Below, one piece after another: positions 17,716 to 21,503 of a stretch of 21,503 bases of DNA. Where the stretch lies: NCBI GenBank assembly GCA_037447655.1, contig JBBHKE010001478.1, forward strand, positions 1 to 21,503. Reading direction: 5' to 3'. The stretch's first letter is position 1; every line of letters begins with the position of its first letter. The position numbers and the translations under genes are program-made. Origin of the DNA: Zygnema cylindricum (taxonomy: Eukaryota; Streptophyta; Zygnematophyceae; Zygnematales; Zygnemataceae). The notes beneath the pieces are model-generated. The model saw only the letters and a program-made list of their open reading frames with translations. It made no database searches and was not told where the DNA came from.

Positions 17716-17895
17716 AAAAGAAAATGGAAAGAGAGATAAAGAGGGATAGAGGAGAGGGAGAGGGAGGGAGAGGGGGAGAGGGGAGAGAAAAGAGGTTTAA
17801 ATATAGACAGATCGTGAGTGGGTTGGTTACACTAGATGTTATAGTCGGGGTTTGGCTTCATGAAAAGAGAAAATGGAAAGAGAGGGAGGGATAGA
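17699..17895 (+). repeat. Tandem duplication across the stop codon
   Basis: GGGGTTTGGCTTCATGAAAA occurs at 17699 and again at 17847, a 148-bp period. In both copies it is followed by a purine-rich stretch of the form AAAATGGAAAGAGAG and GGGATAGAG. The first copy includes the stop codon TGA 17713-17715; the second lies in the 3' flank. The spacer holds a GGGAGA-rich tract (17749-17790). Confidence 0.85.
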
Positions 17896-18331
17896 GAAAG
17901 AGAAAGGTCAAATGTAAATGGTTTATAGATGATTAGTATAATCCTTAGTGTAGGGAATTTGACTGTGAGGAAAGAAAAAGTTTTTTTTTACGGGGAGGTT
18001 TTCGGTTGTTCAGTAATAGTTGATGTGCGTATAATGTTTGTACAGAAATGGTAGACGCAATTTATGTTACTGAGGTAAAAATAAACAATTAGAAGTTCCT
18101 TAGTCAACCTGGCAGTTACATATGTCCTTGTCGGAATTGTTCAATATGGTTGTTCGTGCAACAATTGCTATGTTTTGTGTTCAAATTGTACCTCGAAGAT
18201 GTGCAAACTGTTCTTATGGTTACATTGTTTTTATTTGATTTATGTTTCATGTTTTACGTTTCATTTAAAGTTCTATAGTTAGGGTTTTCGCTTGTCTACA
18301 TATTAATTTTGAGTGTTTTGCGTTCAGATTG
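17716..18331 (+). other. 3' UTR region
   Basis: No coding block is seen. Candidate 3'-end signals are TGTAA at 17913-17917 (the green-algal type) and AATAAA at 18080-18085. Neither can be proved from sequence. A single TTAGGGTTT motif lies at 18279-18287. Confidence 0.4.
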
Positions 18332-18468
18332 TATTTGAATGTGGAAAAACATTTGGAAGAAGCCAATTCCTGTGGTTTATGCATACTAAACATGTATGAC
18401 ATGCTATAATACTCGTTTAGTGCGGAGATACGACATCATTTGTTTCCAACCGTTTTCGCTCGTTCGAT
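18332..18468. mobile_element. Foldback MITE-like element, copy C (3' flank)
   Basis: The left arm (TTTGAATGTGGAAAAACATT, then TGGAAG) and right arm (TTGTTTCCAACCGTTTTCGC, then TCGTTCGA) are imperfect reverse complements and match the arms of the copies in introns 6 and 19. It is more decayed than copy B. Confidence 0.6.
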
Positions 18469-20183
18469 TTATGTTTTATTTTTATTTTGTCAATAAGAAA
18501 ATCAGTAATTTGTACTACCGTGCGTGGAAATAAAAACTCAAATTGAAAAAAGTGTCATTTTTACATGTGGACTAGTACAGCTGATTGTTTCGCCAATGAT
18601 AAGTGTTGAAGCGCATTTTGTATTTCCCCTTTATTGGTGGAACAGGTTGGTTCCTGATCCTTAAGACAACTGGTGACAGTTGGATAAGCCAACTTACCTT
18701 GCCTCACGTTTGTTAGAAGGAAACTTGTGAGGGGGAGGACCATCCAGTAACAATGAAGGAAATAAGGATATAACTTTTTAAAACATGATATGTTGTGGAA
18801 TAAAGCTTAACAAAAAAAAACCAAAGGAAAAAAAAGCAGAAAGACGAAGCATGAGAGTGCTACAGAAAAAACAGATATGGACAGGAAAGGAAAATAATAG
18901 GTGATGATAAAAGGAAAGGAAATAAGAAGCACTGAAACTCAAACAATCAACAACATTGCGTTTGCACCTAAAGTTAGGGTTTGTGGTGTTTGAAATCTGC
19001 GTAAAAAGACACAAAAAAACGTTTTCCTTGAGATTGTCTTGGTAAAACTTTCTTTGTACGGATGGTCAAGCATAGATCGCGGTTTCGACAACACACGTCA
19101 ACGGAAACCTTCTTCAATATTATTAGATTATACAAATGACACACGTAGCCAGTATTACCACACAAACTTGTACTTTTTTCCACGAAAAATGTACGGTCTA
19201 GAGCAAAGCAGAAAGTGAGGGTACTTTCGCATGTGCTAAAGTTACAGTTATTTTCTGTCGCTTTCCTCCGTAACTTAGAAAAAAACAAGAAAATCCGCAG
19301 CCGTACCAGGAAATTGAAATTACCGCCGTACAAGTTGCGTTACCTTGAAACTATACATGTACTGTAGTTTGTCGTCTAGCGCAATGCAGTTAGTCGTTTA
19401 ACGCATTTCGACCCGCTTTCGCGTTCTTTCACCTCATCTTCAAACTTTACATAAAATCACCTCGCGAGGTGATTTTAAATAAAGTCCCATGAGGTGAGCG
19501 AATAGTCAGGTGCTCTCGCACGTGTCGGAAGTATTTTCAATTTTTGTGCGCGGAGTACCAAAAAAAAAGCATACTGCACGTTTCCAGCCTGTGCGTCTGT
19601 TTCCGTGCGTTGATTTCCGTACAGGGGGTTGTCGTAAGCCCCCTCTTTCAAACACACACGTCTTCACACATACGGTGTAGGTAAAACATTGGGCACCTGT
19701 CGGCAAATGGGAAGACGAAAAACGAAACCGCATTTCTGTGCGACAGCGAAAGGTATTTTAGGGTTTAGACACGTCGACAATGTGGCGTACGGACATTATG
19801 AAGTCACAAAAACTGTACAGCGTGCGGAGAGACGCCTCAAATTGAAGCCGAGTGGAAGTTTCGCCTCATTTTGTGTACCACTTCATCTCTCACATTGTTT
19901 CGTACACGTCTACGTAAGTCACTTTTTTAAGTAACAAGGTATTTGCGTTTACATCCGAATGCTTTGGAAGTTGTACGGAGAGTCTTCGCTAAAAAACAAA
20001 GTAGCAAGACTAAGTTTCGGTTACATGCGAAAGTACCCTGAGTGCAGCAGGAGGCGTACTTAATACTTTGATGCTCAAAAATGTGGAGATACATCAATCT
20101 GGGTGGCGGCTACAATGTCGTTAAAACAATGGTCGTATCCTTTGATGCTTGTAACCGCTGACAGGTGTCAAATCCTGTAGTTG
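18469..20183. other. 3' flank, no supported gene
   Basis: Open frames of 60-120 codons exist on both strands, but I recognise no family in any. The minus-strand frame at 18561-18743 contains a donor-like CAAG|GTAAGT on that strand but no convincing product. The stretch holds six TGTACGG-type sites, two telomere-like TTAGGGTTT motifs (18974, 19758) and a perfect palindrome at 19452-19477. Confidence 0.5.
19452..19477. repeat. 26-bp perfect palindrome
   Basis: The half-site TAAAATCACCTCG is followed immediately by its exact complement CGAGGTGATTTTA, with the centre at CG|CG 19463-19466. There is no spacer, so it would make a cruciform with no proper loop, or a symmetric protein-binding site. 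GAGGTGAG recurs at 19492-19499. Confidence 0.95.
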
Positions 20184-20728
20184 ACTACACCGCAAATCGT
20201 TATTAGTGTCAAATTTTAAATAGTGTTGAAGAAAATTTACCGTAATTGATGGTAACTAAGAATTTGTTTTTTTTTTTTTAAAGGTGTATTCTTATTTCGG
20301 CATTATGCTAATTTGGGAACAGCAAAAATGGATATTCGCCTTACGATAATATACAGTAATATATGTATTCGTACAAAATATTAGAAATCGTACGCCGTCG
20401 TGAAATTTAAATATCCGTACATGTCAGACTAGTTTACTTGTCAGACTAATCCTGTTTTTTGAGCGCAAGTTCCTCTGCGTGCGGTTCTGATTTAATTCAA
20501 AATTTGTAAATTTTTCACTTGAAAAGGTACATTTATGTACGGTCTGACATCGACCGTACACCACACTATTTAGATCTTATGGTACTTTCGTTCTTTACGC
20601 TATTTTGTACAGTACCTTAATTAACGCCAAGGAAAAGTTAAAATCATGTATCCTATTGGAGGAAAAAAATCAAAATATTAAGAACCCAAATTAGTGACTT
20701 TGACACTAATAACGATTCGCGGTGTAGT
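20184..20728. mobile_element. Putative CACTA-like non-autonomous element with 27-bp inverted ends
   Basis: The left end ACTACACCGCAAATCGTTAT and following TAGTGTC (20184-20210) is the inverse of the right end at 20702-20728, with one mismatch over 27 bp. The ends carry ACTACACCG, and the right end extends to a full CACTACACCG. The outer bases GTTG at 20180-20183 and 20729-20732 could be a 4-bp target duplication, although CACTA elements usually make 3 bp. The 545-bp interior has no open frame of note and several TGTACGG sites. Confidence 0.55.
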
Positions 20729-21376
20729 GTTGTGTATCGGGTAAAAAATTATCGCGATGAATTCAATATTCAACAAAACGAGTATCGAATGGTAAAAGCG
20801 ATCGCTCCGGGACCAACAAAAACAATCGCGATATATTTGGTCGGAGGTGGTGGTCCGTACATATTGTATGGTAAGGGTGAAGTTTATAGTTGTTCAAATC
20901 GCACAATTTTTTCAATTTTTCCGATTGAAAAACTTTTGAAAAAATCGCAAAAAAACGTCTACTGTAAACTGAAACTGAAAGTTTACGAAAACCTGTAAAC
21001 AAAGTACGGTAACTGTACATTTTTTTACGGATATGTACGGAATTCCAGGAAAAGATACGTCGTAGTTATTGGTACTTTCTGTTCAGTGAACTGAATAGCA
21101 ATATCACGGAACTTGTACGTTATTTCATCGAAAATGTACGGACATTTTTGAAGAGAGACGTAGAACGTCACACTAATTTCGCGCGGTAAGTTTGAAATTT
21201 GTAAGGGCGTCTTCTTCAAATTTATCTAAAAGAAGCCGCCATGGAATATTGAAAACGAAACCGCGAGGAAGCTGCCTCCCTAGGCTCAGATAGACGGAAT
21301 TTGATAAAACTTTACCATTGCGGATGATAAAACCCGGGTAAGCCACATGTGTGGCATAATTCAATGTTGACGACTC
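20729..21376. other. 3' flank between two terminal motifs
   Basis: No gene family is recognised. The open frames on both strands (20732-20998 on + and 20763-21020, 21025-21219 and 21173-21379 on -) look like chance. Five GTACGG/CCGTAC sites occur here. Confidence 0.45.
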
Positions 21377-21503
21377 CACTACACCGTGAATCGCTATTAG
21401 CGTACATGACGCTAATTGGGGTACCCCTTTTTTTGGGGCAAATTCTCAAATAGAATAAAGTACGCTAAATGTTTTTGCACGTTATTTGAGGTACCCCGCT
21501 CAA
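21377..21503 (+). mobile_element. Left end of a second CACTA-like element, cut by the window end
   Basis: CACTACACCGTGAATCGCTA and then TTAGCG begins at 21377 and matches the inverted ends of the 20184-20728 element. It is followed by the inner palindrome ATTAGCG-N7-CGCTAAT (21396-21416) and by the palindrome GGGGTACCCC (21418-21427). The element would continue past the window. Confidence 0.5.

Noticed and set aside
18561-18743. Minus-strand 60-codon frame with a GTAAGT donor-like site
   Set aside because: The peptide matches nothing I know, and no partner exon was found on that strand.
1-21503. CRISPR arrays, tRNA or rRNA genes, bacterial operons
   Set aside because: No regularly spaced identical repeats, no tRNA-like cloverleaf and no rRNA segment were seen. 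Gene structure is clearly eukaryotic.

Overview
The window is nuclear DNA from a eukaryote. It carries one intron-rich gene on the + strand (ATG at 2352, stop at 17713-17715) between two non-coding flanks. The gene encodes a DDHD-domain phospholipase A1-like protein. It follows the Arabidopsis SHOOT GRAVITROPISM 2 (SGR2) protein from end to end, as I remember that protein (about 930 residues). Blocks that place it include SPSDGDDVRWYF near the N terminus, FLRFSMRDSLALEAAY, WWKEYAECSDGP, GVPVKGGLYE, LHALFTGEDNTWEAWL, VFMVHGIGQ, the lipase elbow GHSLGS, the DDHD core (FFAVGSPLGLFLALRN and NIFHPYDPVAYRIEPL) and LTGSPDGRIDYMLQ. The plant-like protein and scattered AAACCCTAA (plant telomere-type) motifs suggest the green lineage, perhaps an alga. 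I cannot name the organism.

Layout: 1-2351 is 5' flank with a cluster of ACGT-core sites and a decayed terminal-repeat motif. 2352-17715 holds 20 exons (about 3.0 kb coding, about 997 residues) and 19 introns of roughly 150-2270 bp, most of them phase 0. 17716-21503 is 3' flank with no gene I can support; it is full of TGTACGG motifs, CACTA-like terminal inverted repeats, a foldback element and a 26-bp perfect palindrome.

Two things stand out. First, every exon is recognisable and free of nonsense substitutions, yet the reading frame slips by one base about 11 times (7 extra, 4 missing), mostly at short homopolymers. Uncorrected sequencing or assembly indels are the simplest cause; a very young pseudogene or extensive recoding are the alternatives. 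Second, several exon edges are tandemly duplicated together with neighbouring intron: the 3' splice region of intron 1 (three copies), the 5' head of exon 3 (four copies), the 3' end of exon 6 (two copies) and the stop-codon region (two copies). The introns also hold foldback MITE-like elements and many polypurine or polypyrimidine and microsatellite tracts.
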